A stretch of DNA of 64,000 bases from JACCYU01 sp050740315 (GTDB lineage: Bacteria; Pseudomonadota; Gammaproteobacteria; JACCYU01): positions 5,647 through 69,646 of the forward strand of contig JBOIDC010000008.1 of assembly GCA_050740315.1 (NCBI GenBank), given 5' to 3'. Position numbers and translations under genes: made by a program. This document shows, one piece after another, positions 26,654 through 35,594 of the stretch. Each line of letters starts with the position of its first letter. The stretch's first letter is position 1. The notes below the pieces were generated by a model that worked only from the letters and a program-made list of their open reading frames with translations, was not told the origin of the DNA and did not search any database.

Positions 26654-28564
26654 ATGAGACATTTCATCGCACTGCTTTTGTTGTTCCCGCCGGGATTGGC
26701 GCTGGCCGACGCTTCCTTGCAAAACCTGATCCAGATGCTGGATTACGTCGGCGTCGATTATCCGGAAGCGGTGGCGGATGGGAAAGTGGTCAACGCCGCG
26801 GAATACCAGGAGATGCAGGATTTCGCGGCGGGCATAGCCGCGCAGACGACACAATTACCGGCTTCGCCGGTCAGGTCGCGACTGCGCGCGCGCGCCGATG
26901 AGCTGGCGCGATTGATCGAGTCACGCGCCCCGGCGCGTGAAATCAGTGATATCACGTCGTCCATGCGCTCAATGGTCATGCGCGAATATCAGGTGACGGC
27001 CGTCCCGCAAGATCCGCCTGATTTCAAGCTGGCGCGCCGGCTTTATGCGCAATCCTGCGCGGGTTGTCACGGCGCGAGTGGTCAGGGTGATGGTGCGCTG
27101 GCGGCCGGGCTGGAACCGTCGCCGACCAACTTTCGTGAGCCTGCGCGTTACCGCCAGCGAACGCTGTATGGGCTTTATAACACGATCACCCTGGGTGTCG
27201 AAGGCACCGCGATGCGGGCGTTTCAAAATCTGAGCGAACACGAGCGCTGGAGTCTGGCGTTTTACGTTGGCCGGCTGGGCGCCGCAGCCGCCGCTATCGA
27301 GCAGGGTGAACAAAGCTGGCGCAGCAGTCAGGAGCGGCCAGCGCTGGCTGATCTGCAAAGCATGACGACGAGCACGCCGGCGGAGGCGGAACGACAGTAC
27401 GGCGAGGATGCGGCCGGAGTCATGGCATATCTGCGCGCGCAACCGGACGTAGTATTCGAGCGCAGCGCGAGCCCGTTGACATACACGCGCCGGCAGCTCG
27501 GCAAAAGCTTCGCCCTGTACCGCGACGGCGACGCCGATGCGGCTTATCAGGCCGCGGTTACGGCGTATCTGGAGGGTTTCGAACTGGTCGAAGGCGGGCT
27601 CGATACCGTCGCGAGCGGCCTGCGGATCAGCATCGAAGACGCGATGACGCAGTATCGCAATATGCTTCGCCAGCATGCGCCGGTCGATGCCGTGCGTCAG
27701 CAGCTCGAAAGCTCGTACACCTTGCTCGATGAGGCCGGCAGGCGGCTGGAGGCGGCAGCGCTGGCCGGCGGGACCGCATTCGCGGCCGCGATGATCATTC
27801 TGCTGCGGGAAGGTCTGGAAGCGCTGCTCATCGTCGCCGCGCTGATGGCGTTTTTGATCAAGACCGGGCGCCGCGATGGTCTGCCCTATCTGCACGCGGG
27901 CTGGGCCGGCGCGCTGGCGCTGGGCATCGTGACCTGGCTGGTGTCGACCTATCTGATCGACATCAGCGGCGCGGGGCGCGAACTCACCGAAGGCGCCGCC
28001 GCGCTGTTGGCCGCGGGTGTGTTGTTCTACGTAGGGTTCTGGATGCACGACAAGACACACGCCCAGCAATGGCAACGGTTCATCCGCGGCAGCGTGCAAA
28101 AAGCGTTGGGCCGCGGCACGTTGTGGGGCCTGGCGGGTCTGTCGTTCATCGCCGTGTATCGCGAGGTTTTAGAGACAGTATTGTTCTATCAGGCGCTGTG
28201 GGCGCAGACGGATGCCGCGGGGCATGGTATGGTCCTGGCTGGCATGGGCGCGGCTGCCGCGGCGCTGGCGATCATTGCCTGGCTTATTCTGCGTTACAGC
28301 GTGCGTTTGCCGCTGCGCCAGTTCTTCGCCGCCACCGGCGTGTTCATGTTCGCCTTGGCGGTAATTCTCGCCGGCAACGGCGTGGCCGCCCTGCAGGAAG
28401 CGGGCAGGTTGCCGATCAGTGCGATACCTTTCCCGCGTATCGAGATCCTGGGCGTCTATCCCAATCTGCAAAGCCTGATGGCGCAGGCAAGTCTGATCGC
28501 GCTGGCATTGCTGCTGATCTGGAGCAGTAACGCGCGCCGCGCCGCCCGCAGAATGGGCTCATAA
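26654..28564 (+). CDS. Cytochrome c - FTR1 iron permease fusion
   Basis: A 636-residue membrane protein for iron uptake. A signal peptide (residues 1-18, ending ALADA) leads a helical periplasmic region. A c-type heme site CAGCH lies at 135-139, in a cytochrome c-like domain with GDGALAAGLEPSPTNF and later MRAFQNLSEHE. A second helical stretch precedes the FTR1 permease, which starts near residue 378 and has about seven membrane spans. Both iron-binding REXXE motifs are present: REGLE near 386 and REVLE near 502. ATG 26654 gives the signal peptide; the open frame further upstream runs through the Fur box. The heme domain could supply or take electrons for iron oxidation state changes during transport. 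Confidence 0.92.
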   Translation: MRHFIALLLLFPPGLALADASLQNLIQMLDYVGVDYPEAVADGKVVNAAEYQEMQDFAAGIAAQTTQLPASPVRSRLRARADELARLIESRAPAREISDITSSMRSMVMREYQVTAVPQDPPDFKLARRLYAQSCAGCHGASGQGDGALAAGLEPSPTNFREPARYRQRTLYGLYNTITLGVEGTAMRAFQNLSEHERWSLAFYVGRLGAAAAAIEQGEQSWRSSQERPALADLQSMTTSTPAEAERQYGEDAAGVMAYLRAQPDVVFERSASPLTYTRRQLGKSFALYRDGDADAAYQAAVTAYLEGFELVEGGLDTVASGLRISIEDAMTQYRNMLRQHAPVDAVRQQLESSYTLLDEAGRRLEAAALAGGTAFAAAMIILLREGLEALLIVAALMAFLIKTGRRDGLPYLHAGWAGALALGIVTWLVSTYLIDISGAGRELTEGAAALLAAGVLFYVGFWMHDKTHAQQWQRFIRGSVQKALGRGTLWGLAGLSFIAVYREVLETVLFYQALWAQTDAAGHGMVLAGMGAAAAALAIIAWLILRYSVRLPLRQFFAATGVFMFALAVILAGNGVAALQEAGRLPISAIPFPRIEILGVYPNLQSLMAQASLIALALLLIWSSNARRAARRMGS

Positions 28565-28747
28565 GGCGCCCCGGCGTATTGACTGACGTATTAAGGGATA
28601 GTCGGCCGTTCGCGCAAGGCCACTTGATCTCGCGGACTCGGGTTTCGCCGGGTTGAACCTGTTCGGCGTGTGCGCTTCCAAATAATGACCGCGGCACCTG
28701 GCTTGAAACCGCGTCGCGCACGGCAACGGCGATTTGAGAGGAGCACA

Positions 28748-29059
28748 ATGGACAAAGCCGCTTTTTCGATTGGGCAGATCGTGCACCACAAGATGTTCGA
28801 GTATCGTGGCGTGATTTACGATGTCGATGCGACTTTCGAGGGTACAGATGCGTGGTACCAGCAGGTGGCGCGCTCGCGGCCGCCACGGGATAAACCCTGG
28901 TACCATGTCTTGGTCGATGGTCAGAACGTGCAGACCTACGTGGCCGAGCGGCATCTCGAAGCGGATGCCAATCCCAGCCCAGTCGATCACCCGTTAATAC
29001 GAAGGCTGTTCAGTGATTTCGAAAATGGCTCGTATACGATGCCTTATAGCCGCAACTGA
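28748..29059 (+). CDS. hspQ: Heat shock protein HspQ
   Basis: A 103-residue YccV/HspQ-like protein, known in E. coli to bind hemimethylated oriC DNA and to modulate Lon-dependent proteolysis. Diagnostic parts are FSIGQIVHHKMFEYRGVIYD, DPTF-like DATFEGTDAWY, KPWYHVLVDG and TYVAERHLE. The start has GAGAGGAG upstream. CTTGAAA at 28702-28708 equals the -35 part of a sigma-32 promoter, but the matching -10 is poor and the leader would be very short, so heat control is only suggested. Confidence 0.93.
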   Translation: MDKAAFSIGQIVHHKMFEYRGVIYDVDATFEGTDAWYQQVARSRPPRDKPWYHVLVDGQNVQTYVAERHLEADANPSPVDHPLIRRLFSDFENGSYTMPYSRN

Positions 29060-29108
29060 GCACGGCGCTTGCTGAGCGATGACGCGGCGTTAATACTGTT
29101 TATCGTGC

Positions 29109-29570
29109 ATGGCCATGCTCGACACGCTAAGGGCGCTATTTACCGCGGGTGACGACGGCGGCGATCAGCCGACCGCGCACACGTTACATATGGCCGCGGC
29201 CGCCTTGTTGCTGGAAGTCGGGCGCGCCGACTTCAAGGTGCAGGACGAGGAGGTGAAGGCGATCGCCGCGGCGCTCAAGCGGCGCTTTGCCTTCAGCGAT
29301 GACGAGACACGGGTGCTGGTCGATCTTGCGCTGGAACAGAACAAGGAGACCGTGTCGCTGCACCCGTTCGTGCGGTTGATCAACGATCATTTTACCGTCG
29401 CGCAAAAGTGCCAGGTTATCGAGGATATGTGGCACGTCGCGTATGCGGATCGCGCGCTGGATAAGTACGAGGAAGCCCAGATCCGCAAGATCGCGGATCT
29501 CCTGTATGTGCCGCACAAAGATTTCATCCGCGCAAAACTGCGCACTCAGGAAGCGTTTGGCGATAACTAG
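29109..29570 (+). CDS. TerB family protein
   Basis: A 153-residue all-helical protein of the TerB (tellurite resistance) domain family. Marks are LLLEVGRADFKVQDEEVKAI, the acidic pattern repeated in MWHVAYADRALDKYEEAQIRKIADLL, and the C-terminal VPHKDFIRAKLR. Acidic residues in both halves probably bind metal. Stand-alone TerB proteins are common and are not evidence of tellurite resistance; the function is unknown. It lies 49 bases after hspQ and may share its transcript. Confidence 0.85.
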   Translation: MAMLDTLRALFTAGDDGGDQPTAHTLHMAAAALLLEVGRADFKVQDEEVKAIAAALKRRFAFSDDETRVLVDLALEQNKETVSLHPFVRLINDHFTVAQKCQVIEDMWHVAYADRALDKYEEAQIRKIADLLYVPHKDFIRAKLRTQEAFGDN

Positions 29571-29635
29571 CGTCGTCGCCCCGCCGATGGTGTTGCGCGT
29601 ACTCCCCGGTCAGCGCAGCACCTTGTTGCCACCCG

Positions 29636-29971
29636 TCAGACCATGTCTTTCAGGCCCTTGAGTGGCTGAATCTTCACCGCCTTGCGCGCCGGCTTTGCCT
29701 TGAAAATGGTTTCCTCGCCCGTGAAGGGGTTGGTGCCCTTGCGCGCCTTGGTGGCCGGCTTCTTGACCACCTTTATTTTCATCAGACCCGGCAGATTGAA
29801 AAGTCCCGCGTTGCGCGACTTCAGGCTTTTCGCGATCAGGCCCTGCAGTGAATCCAGTACGGCGCTCACCTGTTTGCGGCTGACGCCCGTATCTTCGGCG
29901 ATGTGATTCAGTATCTCTGATTTCGTTGGCGGTTTCTTGACGGCATTGACGGCGTTTTGTTTGGTAGCCAT
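29636..29971 (-). CDS. HU family DNA-binding protein
   Basis: A 111-residue histone-like protein that bends DNA. The HU core is visible: TKSEILNHIAEDTGVSRKQVSAVLDSL, then LPGLMKIKVVKKPATKARKG, NPFTGEE (the DNA-intercalating proline arm) and KPARKAVKIQPLKGLK. It has a 15-residue Lys-containing N-terminal extension and a basic C-terminus, so it is a longer variant than HupA/HupB. ATG 29971 is chosen because AAGGAG lies 7 bases upstream. Confidence 0.9.
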   Translation of the reverse strand: MATKQNAVNAVKKPPTKSEILNHIAEDTGVSRKQVSAVLDSLQGLIAKSLKSRNAGLFNLPGLMKIKVVKKPATKARKGTNPFTGEETIFKAKPARKAVKIQPLKGLKDMV

Positions 29972-30135
29972 TGATTGCTCCTTAACACTTCTCGTTGGAC
30001 TGGGACGGCACGGGAAACGCCCTTTCGATGCCGATATGCTCATTCGGCATCTTAGTTGTAGGGTGAAATTTTTTTGCAATCTTAAGTTGAACCGCCGCGG
30101 CTGACAAGATGTCTGCGTCGACAAACCCGCTCAAA

Positions 30136-30756
30136 TCATTTGCGCTCATTGACTTGAGCCGGGCTGCGGCAAAAACGATAAAGCGCAATCTCACCCAGCA
30201 GATTGGGCAACAGACGCATACCCCAGCTGCTACGGTGTTCGAAATCCACGGCGGTGCGTTCCAGAATCGTGATCCGCTGGTGTTGACACAGGGCCTCAAA
30301 ATCCTTGAGCGAGCATAAGTGAATGTTGGGCGTGTCGTACCAGTCGCTCGGCAGCGCGCGGGTGATCGGCATGCGCCCGCCCAGCGCCAGATGCAGGCGG
30401 CTCTGCCAGTGGCCGATATTGGGAAAGGTGACAATGCCCTCGCGACCGACTCTCAGCATCTCGCCCAGCAGGCTGGCGGGGTAATACACCGCTTGCAGGG
30501 TCTGGGTCATAACCACGTAATCGAAGGAATCCTCGTCGAAGAAGTCCGCAAGCCCGGCGTCGAGATCGGTCTGAATAACCTGCACGCCGCGTTCGATGCA
30601 GCGCGTGATGTTGTCGTCGTCGATCTCGAGACCGTAGCCGGTCACTTGTCGAGTGTCGCGCAGGTGCTCCAGCAGGGTGCCGTCTCCGCAGCCCAGGTCC
30701 AGCACGCGCGTACCGGGTTGAACCCACTCGCTGATGATTTCCAGATCCGGGCGCAT
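30136..30756 (-). CDS. metW: MetW, methionine biosynthesis protein
   Basis: A 206-residue methyltransferase-fold protein. VLDLGCGDGTLLEHL is the SAM-binding glycine motif, and YYPASLLGEMLRVG, FPNIGHWQSRL and DWYDTPNIHLCSLKDFE are typical of MetW. MetW works with MetX in homoserine acylation in several gammaproteobacteria, though its exact action is not settled. Its ATG overlaps the metX stop by one base (TGATG), so the two proteins are made together. Confidence 0.95.
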   Translation of the reverse strand: MRPDLEIISEWVQPGTRVLDLGCGDGTLLEHLRDTRQVTGYGLEIDDDNITRCIERGVQVIQTDLDAGLADFFDEDSFDYVVMTQTLQAVYYPASLLGEMLRVGREGIVTFPNIGHWQSRLHLALGGRMPITRALPSDWYDTPNIHLCSLKDFEALCQHQRITILERTAVDFEHRSSWGMRLLPNLLGEIALYRFCRSPAQVNERK

Positions 30757-31910
30757 CAGCGTCGCGGCTCCAGTTCCTTTGCCACGCGCCGCATGTAGGT
30801 GCCCAGCACGTTGAGATATTGCGGAATTGGCATCAGAAAGGCGTCGTGCCCCTGATTCGCCTCGATGACCGCGTACGTCACCTGCCGGTCGGCGTCCAGC
30901 AGCGCCCGCGCAATCTCGCGCGAACGCGCTGGCGCGAAACGCCAGTCGCCCGTGAACGAGATCAGCAGAAATCGCGCGCTGGCGCGGGCAAACGCCTCGG
31001 CTAGACTATTATTGTAATCGGCGGCGGGATCGAAATAATCCAGCACCTTGGTCATCAGCAGGTATGTATTGGCGTCGAAGCGGTCGACGAATGACTGGCC
31101 CTGATGGCGCAGATAACTCTCGACCTGAAAGTCCACGTCGTAACCGAAATTCAGTTTGCCTTCGTGCAGTTCACGGCCGAATTTGGCGCGCATGGCGTCA
31201 TCGGACAGATACGTGATATGCCCGATCATGCGCGCCAGCATCAGGCCGCGCGCGGGCACCGTGTCGTGACCGTAATAATCTCCGCCATGGAAGTCGGGGT
31301 CGGTATAAATCGCCCGGCGCGCCACCTCGTTGAACGCGATGTTCTGCGCGGAAAGCCGCGCCGCCGCGGCGATGACCACCGCGTGGCGTATGCGATCCGG
31401 GTAATCGATGGCCCACTGCATGGCCTGCATGCCGCCGAGCGAGCCGCCGACCACGGCCGCCCATTGTCCGATTCCCAGCGCATCGGCAAAGCGCGCCTGT
31501 TCACGCACCCAGTCTTTCACGGTCACCACCGGAAAGTCGGCGCCATAATGTTTGCCGGTTTCCGGATTGATGCTGCTGGGGCCGGTAGACCCCCGGCAAC
31601 CACCCAGGTTGTTGGGGCACACGACGAAAAATTTGTCGGTATCAAAGGGTTTGCCCGGCCCCACGCAGGCGTCCCACCAGCCCGGTTTACGATCGGACAT
31701 GCCGTGATATCCGGCCGCATGCTGGTCGCCCGACAAGGCATGACAAACCAACACCGCATTCGAACGATCCCCGTTGAGCTTTCCATAAGCCTCGTACGCG
31801 AGATCGAACTGGCTCAGCTCGCGGCCGCAGTCGAGCGCCAGCGGTTCGTCAAAGTGCAGGGTTTGAGGCGCAACGACGCCGACTGAATCAGCGGGAAAAC
31901 CGACGGACAT
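30756..31910 (-). CDS. metX: Homoserine O-acyltransferase MetX
   Basis: A 384-residue alpha/beta-hydrolase-fold enzyme that acylates homoserine in methionine synthesis. The nucleophile elbow GGSLGGMQ, DYNNSLAEAF, FTGDWRFAP and the late GHDAFLMP with the catalytic His are all present, as is NNLGGCRGSTGPSSI. Whether the donor is acetyl-CoA or succinyl-CoA cannot be decided by eye, because MetX proteins of this lineage include both. It pairs with metW by a one-base overlap. Confidence 0.95.
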   Translation of the reverse strand: MSVGFPADSVGVVAPQTLHFDEPLALDCGRELSQFDLAYEAYGKLNGDRSNAVLVCHALSGDQHAAGYHGMSDRKPGWWDACVGPGKPFDTDKFFVVCPNNLGGCRGSTGPSSINPETGKHYGADFPVVTVKDWVREQARFADALGIGQWAAVVGGSLGGMQAMQWAIDYPDRIRHAVVIAAAARLSAQNIAFNEVARRAIYTDPDFHGGDYYGHDTVPARGLMLARMIGHITYLSDDAMRAKFGRELHEGKLNFGYDVDFQVESYLRHQGQSFVDRFDANTYLLMTKVLDYFDPAADYNNSLAEAFARASARFLLISFTGDWRFAPARSREIARALLDADRQVTYAVIEANQGHDAFLMPIPQYLNVLGTYMRRVAKELEPRR

Positions 31911-32037
31911 GCGGGTACAACACTGGTGTGTTTAAGCAGGGCAATAGTGTATAGGCAATGGGCACGAGGTGTAAGAAATCTTGGTCGAAGCGAATCGGCG
32001 GGGGCCTGAACCTTCGTCAGGGGCGACCGCTGGCTTT

Positions 32038-32592
32038 CTAGTACAGCGAGCGCAGCACGATCAGGAGGACATACAGGCCGATGATAACCGCCAGTGGCGA
32101 CAGGTCGACCATGCCGATCGGCGGCAGCACCCGCCGCACGGGTTGCAGAAGCGGTCGCGTGAGGTCGCGCAGAATCCCTACCGCCGGATTTTCGTACGCC
32201 TGCGCGGGCGCGACCCAGCTGATGACGGCCTGCACGATCAGGGCGAAGATAAAGATGTAGATCAGCAGCTCCGTGAGCTGAATGACCGCGATTATAAACA
32301 GGGCCGGAAAGCTCAGCGCGCCGCCGGCGATCATCGCCAGCAAGGTCAGTTCGAGCATTTTCAGCACCAGGATCAACAAGACCGATGCGGTGTCCACGCG
32401 GCCGACGCTGGGGATAACACGGCGCAGGGGAATCAGCACCGGGTTGGTAATCGTTACCAGAAACTGGGAGAGCGGATTGTAAAAATCCGCCCTGACCAGC
32501 GCCAGCAGCATGCGCAGCATCACAGCGGCGATGTAAAGCGTAAAAAGTGTATGAATCAGAAATGCCGAGACATTGCTCGCGACATCATTCAT
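32038..32592 (-). CDS. yggT: YggT family membrane protein
   Basis: A 184-residue membrane protein with two copies of the YggT module. Each copy has hydrophobic helices followed by a conserved loop: NPLSQFLVTITNPVLIPLRRVIP and NPAVGILRDLTRPLLQPVRRVLP. The function is not established, although YggT has been linked to osmotic shock tolerance and cell-envelope processes. It starts 2 bases after the proC stop and so belongs to the same operon. Confidence 0.9.
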   Translation of the reverse strand: MNDVASNVSAFLIHTLFTLYIAAVMLRMLLALVRADFYNPLSQFLVTITNPVLIPLRRVIPSVGRVDTASVLLILVLKMLELTLLAMIAGGALSFPALFIIAVIQLTELLIYIFIFALIVQAVISWVAPAQAYENPAVGILRDLTRPLLQPVRRVLPPIGMVDLSPLAVIIGLYVLLIVLRSLY

Positions 32593-32594
32593 GC

Positions 32595-33425
32595 CTAACC
32601 CTCCGCAAATTCTTCGGCCAGTTCCTGAGCCCGGCGATACGCCGCAGTCACGGCGCGCTCGAAGTGCCGGTGCAAATCGCCGCGCTCAAGCTCCGCGACG
32701 GCGCATTCGGTGGTGCCGCCTTTGGAGGTGACGCGGGCGCGCAACGCAGCCGGCGCCTCGCTGCTCGATAACGCCATTCTGGCGGCGCCCAGCGCGGTCT
32801 GTAACGTCAATGGCCGTGCGACCTCCGGCCTCAGGCCCAGTTGCACTGCCGCTTGTTCCATTGCCTCCATCACCAGCAGAAAATAAGCAGGCCCGCTGCC
32901 CGATAGCGCGGTGACCACATCGAGCAGCAATTCGTCTTCGACCCAGACGGCAACCCCTACGGCCTGCAACACGCGCTGCGCGAGCGCGCGTTGAGCCGCA
33001 TCTGCTTGTGCATTGGCGTATAAGCCCGTGGCGGCACTCTTGACCAGCGCGGGGGTGTTTGGCATGCAGCGTACGATGGCCAGCCCGCCGCCCAGCCAGC
33101 GCTCCAGTGCGGCTGCGCGAACCCCGGCGGCGATCGATACGATCAACGGCTTGCGCGTCTGCACCTGGACCGCCAGCGCCCGGGCGACAGGATTCAACAT
33201 CTGTGGTTTTACAGCGAACAGCAGGACATCGCCGTGATCGACGACCAGCGCGTTTTCCCCGGTGATATGCAGCGCACCGAATTCGCGGGACAGCAGTTGC
33301 CGTTGACTTGCATCGGGATCGGCAACCCATAAGCGATCTTGCGGCCAGCCGTCAGCCACCAGACCGCCGATCAGCGCGCGCGCCATATTGCCGCCGCCGA
33401 TAAACCCAATCGTGGGGCTAGTCAT
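32595..33425 (-). CDS. proC: Pyrroline-5-carboxylate reductase
   Basis: A 276-residue enzyme that makes proline from pyrroline-5-carboxylate with NAD(P)H. GFIGGGNMARALIGGL is the dinucleotide-binding motif, AVKPQML is the next Rossmann element, and ALSGSGPAYFLLVMEAM is the signature of the dimer and substrate-binding domain. SKGGTTECAVAELE matches the usual TSPGGTT region. It lies between yggS and yggT, the standard gammaproteobacterial arrangement. Confidence 0.96.
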   Translation of the reverse strand: MTSPTIGFIGGGNMARALIGGLVADGWPQDRLWVADPDASQRQLLSREFGALHITGENALVVDHGDVLLFAVKPQMLNPVARALAVQVQTRKPLIVSIAAGVRAAALERWLGGGLAIVRCMPNTPALVKSAATGLYANAQADAAQRALAQRVLQAVGVAVWVEDELLLDVVTALSGSGPAYFLLVMEAMEQAAVQLGLRPEVARPLTLQTALGAARMALSSSEAPAALRARVTSKGGTTECAVAELERGDLHRHFERAVTAAYRRAQELAEEFAEG

Positions 33426-33505
33426 GGCTGGCAGTCCTCATGGCCGGCAATGATACACGCCCACGCGCCCAAGGTTGAACCTCAAGGGCTTGAATCTCAC
33501 CGCGT

Positions 33506-34243
33506 TTAACCTCGGGGGATTGAGCCTTTCGCGCGGACCCTCGCGCCAAAAATCGCGGTGCCGATGCGCACCATGGTGGCGCCCTCGGCGATGGCGGCTT
33601 CCACATCGCCGCTCATGCCCATGGACAATTCGGCAAGCCGATGACCACGGCGATTGAGATCATCGAGTGCCTTGCGCACCAGCGCGAAGCTCTTGCACTG
33701 GCTGGCGAAATCGCGCGTCGCCGCCGGGATGGCCATGAGACCGCACAAGGCCAGGTTTTCCAGCTCCGCGACCTGCTCCGCCAGCGCCGGCAAATGCCCG
33801 ACGAGCACGCCCGCCTTGCCGGTTTCCCGATCGATATTCACTTGCAGGCAAATCTTCAGCGGTGTTGACCCCGCCGCTCGCTGGGCGCTGAGCCGCGTGG
33901 CGAGCTTCAGGCGGTCAACGCTGTGCACCCATTCGAAATGTTTGGCGACACCGCCGGTCTTGTTGGCTTGCAAAGGCCCAATGTAGTGCCAGCTCAAACC
34001 CCGGTGCGGCTCGTTGAGTTGGGCGATCTTCGGCGCGGCCTCTTGCAGGTAATTTTCGCCGAACGCGTACTGTCCGCATGCGGCTGCGGCGGCGATCCGC
34101 GTGGCCGACTGTGCCTTGCTGGCGGCGATCAAGATTACGCTATCTGGAGCGCGGCCGTAGCGCTGCTCCGCGCAGGCGATCCGCTCTCGCACCCGCGCGA
34201 TGCGTCCGCATAAGTCATTTGTCGATGCGGTATCAGACGGCAT
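33506..34243 (-). CDS. yggS: YggS family pyridoxal phosphate homeostasis protein
   Basis: A 245-residue alanine-racemase-like barrel that binds pyridoxal phosphate and keeps B6 and amino-acid pools balanced. The PLP lysine is in LIAASKAQSA. FGENYLQEAAPK, WHYIGPLQANK, CLQVNIDRETGKAG, GLMAIP and LSMGMSGDVEAAIAEGATMVRIGTAIFG are family motifs. The start at 34243 is preferred to TTG 34276. The common SKT after the lysine reads SKAQ here. It is divergent from pilT. Confidence 0.93.
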   Translation of the reverse strand: MPSDTASTNDLCGRIARVRERIACAEQRYGRAPDSVILIAASKAQSATRIAAAAACGQYAFGENYLQEAAPKIAQLNEPHRGLSWHYIGPLQANKTGGVAKHFEWVHSVDRLKLATRLSAQRAAGSTPLKICLQVNIDRETGKAGVLVGHLPALAEQVAELENLALCGLMAIPAATRDFASQCKSFALVRKALDDLNRRGHRLAELSMGMSGDVEAAIAEGATMVRIGTAIFGARVRAKGSIPRG

Positions 34244-34520
34244 TTTGGCATTCAAATCTCGCGCTCCATTGAGCAATACGTCATCACGGAAAGTTAACGA
34301 CTGAACGCAGCGCGTGGGTGTGCTGTGCGTAAATACCCTGCTCGCGCTCGCGTACCTTCCGTACCTTTAGTCATTCCAAACCCACGCTCTGTCGCTTTTC
34401 CGTAAAGCCATTGCCGGCGGGTTGTTAACATCTCGATCATTTAGGTGCAAGACCTTGCGGTGCGTTCGCATATTGTCGCGGCATGCCCGCATATCAATGA
34501 ATTAAGCAATCGAGGACTGA

Positions 34521-35555
34521 ATGGACATCGCGCAACTGCTTGCTTTCAGTGTAAAAAACGGCGCATCGGACCTCCATCTGTCCGCCGGACTGCCGCCCAT
34601 GATACGTGTCGACGGCGATGTGCGCCGTATCAATGTGCCCGCCATGCAGCACAAGGACGTGCACGATATGGTGTACGACATCATGAACGACAAGCAGCGC
34701 AAGGCGTACGAGGAATTTTTGGAAACCGACTTCTCGTTCGAGATCCCGGGCCTGGCGCGCTTCCGCGTCAACGCCTTCAACCAGAACCGCGGCGCAGGCG
34801 CGGTGTTTCGTACCATCCCGACCAAAATCCTGACCCTGGAGCAGCTGGGTTGCCCCGGCATCTTCGTGGACATCGCCTCATATCCACGCGGTCTCGTGCT
34901 GGTCACGGGGCCGACCGGTTCCGGCAAATCCACGACCCTGGCTGCGATGATCCACCATAAAAACGAGGTCGAGTACGGACACATTCTCACTATCGAAGAC
35001 CCGATCGAGTTCGTGCATGACAGCAAGAAATGCCTGATCAATCAACGTGAGGTACATCGCGACACGCAAGGTTTTAACCAGGCTCTGCGATCCGCATTGC
35101 GCGAGGATCCGGATACCATTCTGGTGGGCGAAATGCGCGATCTGGAGACCATCCGCCTGGCCCTGACCGCCGCCGAAACCGGACATCTCGTGTTCGGTAC
35201 CCTGCACACCAGCTCGGCCGCCAAGACCATCGATCGTATCGTCGACGTGTTCCCGGCCGCGGAAAAGGCCATGGTGCGATCGATGCTGTCGGAGTCCCTG
35301 CGCGCGGTGATCTCGCAGACCCTGTGCAAAAAGATCGGCGGCGGGCGCGTGGCCGCTCACGAGATCATGATCGGCACGCCCGCGATCCGCAATCTCATCC
35401 GCGAAGACAAGATCGCGCAGATGTATTCCGTCATCCAGACCAGCCATGGCATCGGCATGCAAACGCTGGATCAGAACCTGAAAGACCTCACCACGCGCGG
35501 TCTGGTGGCCAAGGAAGAGGCGCGCCGGAAGGCGGCCAATAAAGATAATTTTTAG
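34521..35555 (+). CDS. pilT: Type IV pilus retraction ATPase PilT
   Basis: A 344-residue hexameric ATPase that depolymerises type IV pili for twitching motility. It starts MDIAQLLAFSVKNGASDLHL, has Walker A GPTGSGKST at 130-138, the Asp box ILTIEDPIEFVH, the Walker B-like ILVGEMRDLETI and the His box TGHLVFGTLHTSSAAKTIDR. AIRNLIREDKIAQMYS at the C-terminus carries the AIRNLIRE motif needed for retraction in PilT. It is followed 39 bases later by pilU. A 277-base gap to yggS holds its promoter, which I could not locate with confidence. Confidence 0.97.
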   Translation: MDIAQLLAFSVKNGASDLHLSAGLPPMIRVDGDVRRINVPAMQHKDVHDMVYDIMNDKQRKAYEEFLETDFSFEIPGLARFRVNAFNQNRGAGAVFRTIPTKILTLEQLGCPGIFVDIASYPRGLVLVTGPTGSGKSTTLAAMIHHKNEVEYGHILTIEDPIEFVHDSKKCLINQREVHRDTQGFNQALRSALREDPDTILVGEMRDLETIRLALTAAETGHLVFGTLHTSSAAKTIDRIVDVFPAAEKAMVRSMLSESLRAVISQTLCKKIGGGRVAAHEIMIGTPAIRNLIREDKIAQMYSVIQTSHGIGMQTLDQNLKDLTTRGLVAKEEARRKAANKDNF

Positions 35556-35594
35556 TAAACCTTAGAAACGGGGCGTACCGGAGACCACAAGCTG

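Noticed and set aside
29109..29570. Tellurite resistance operon
   Set aside because: A lone TerB-domain gene without terC, terD or terZ; such proteins are common outside resistance loci.
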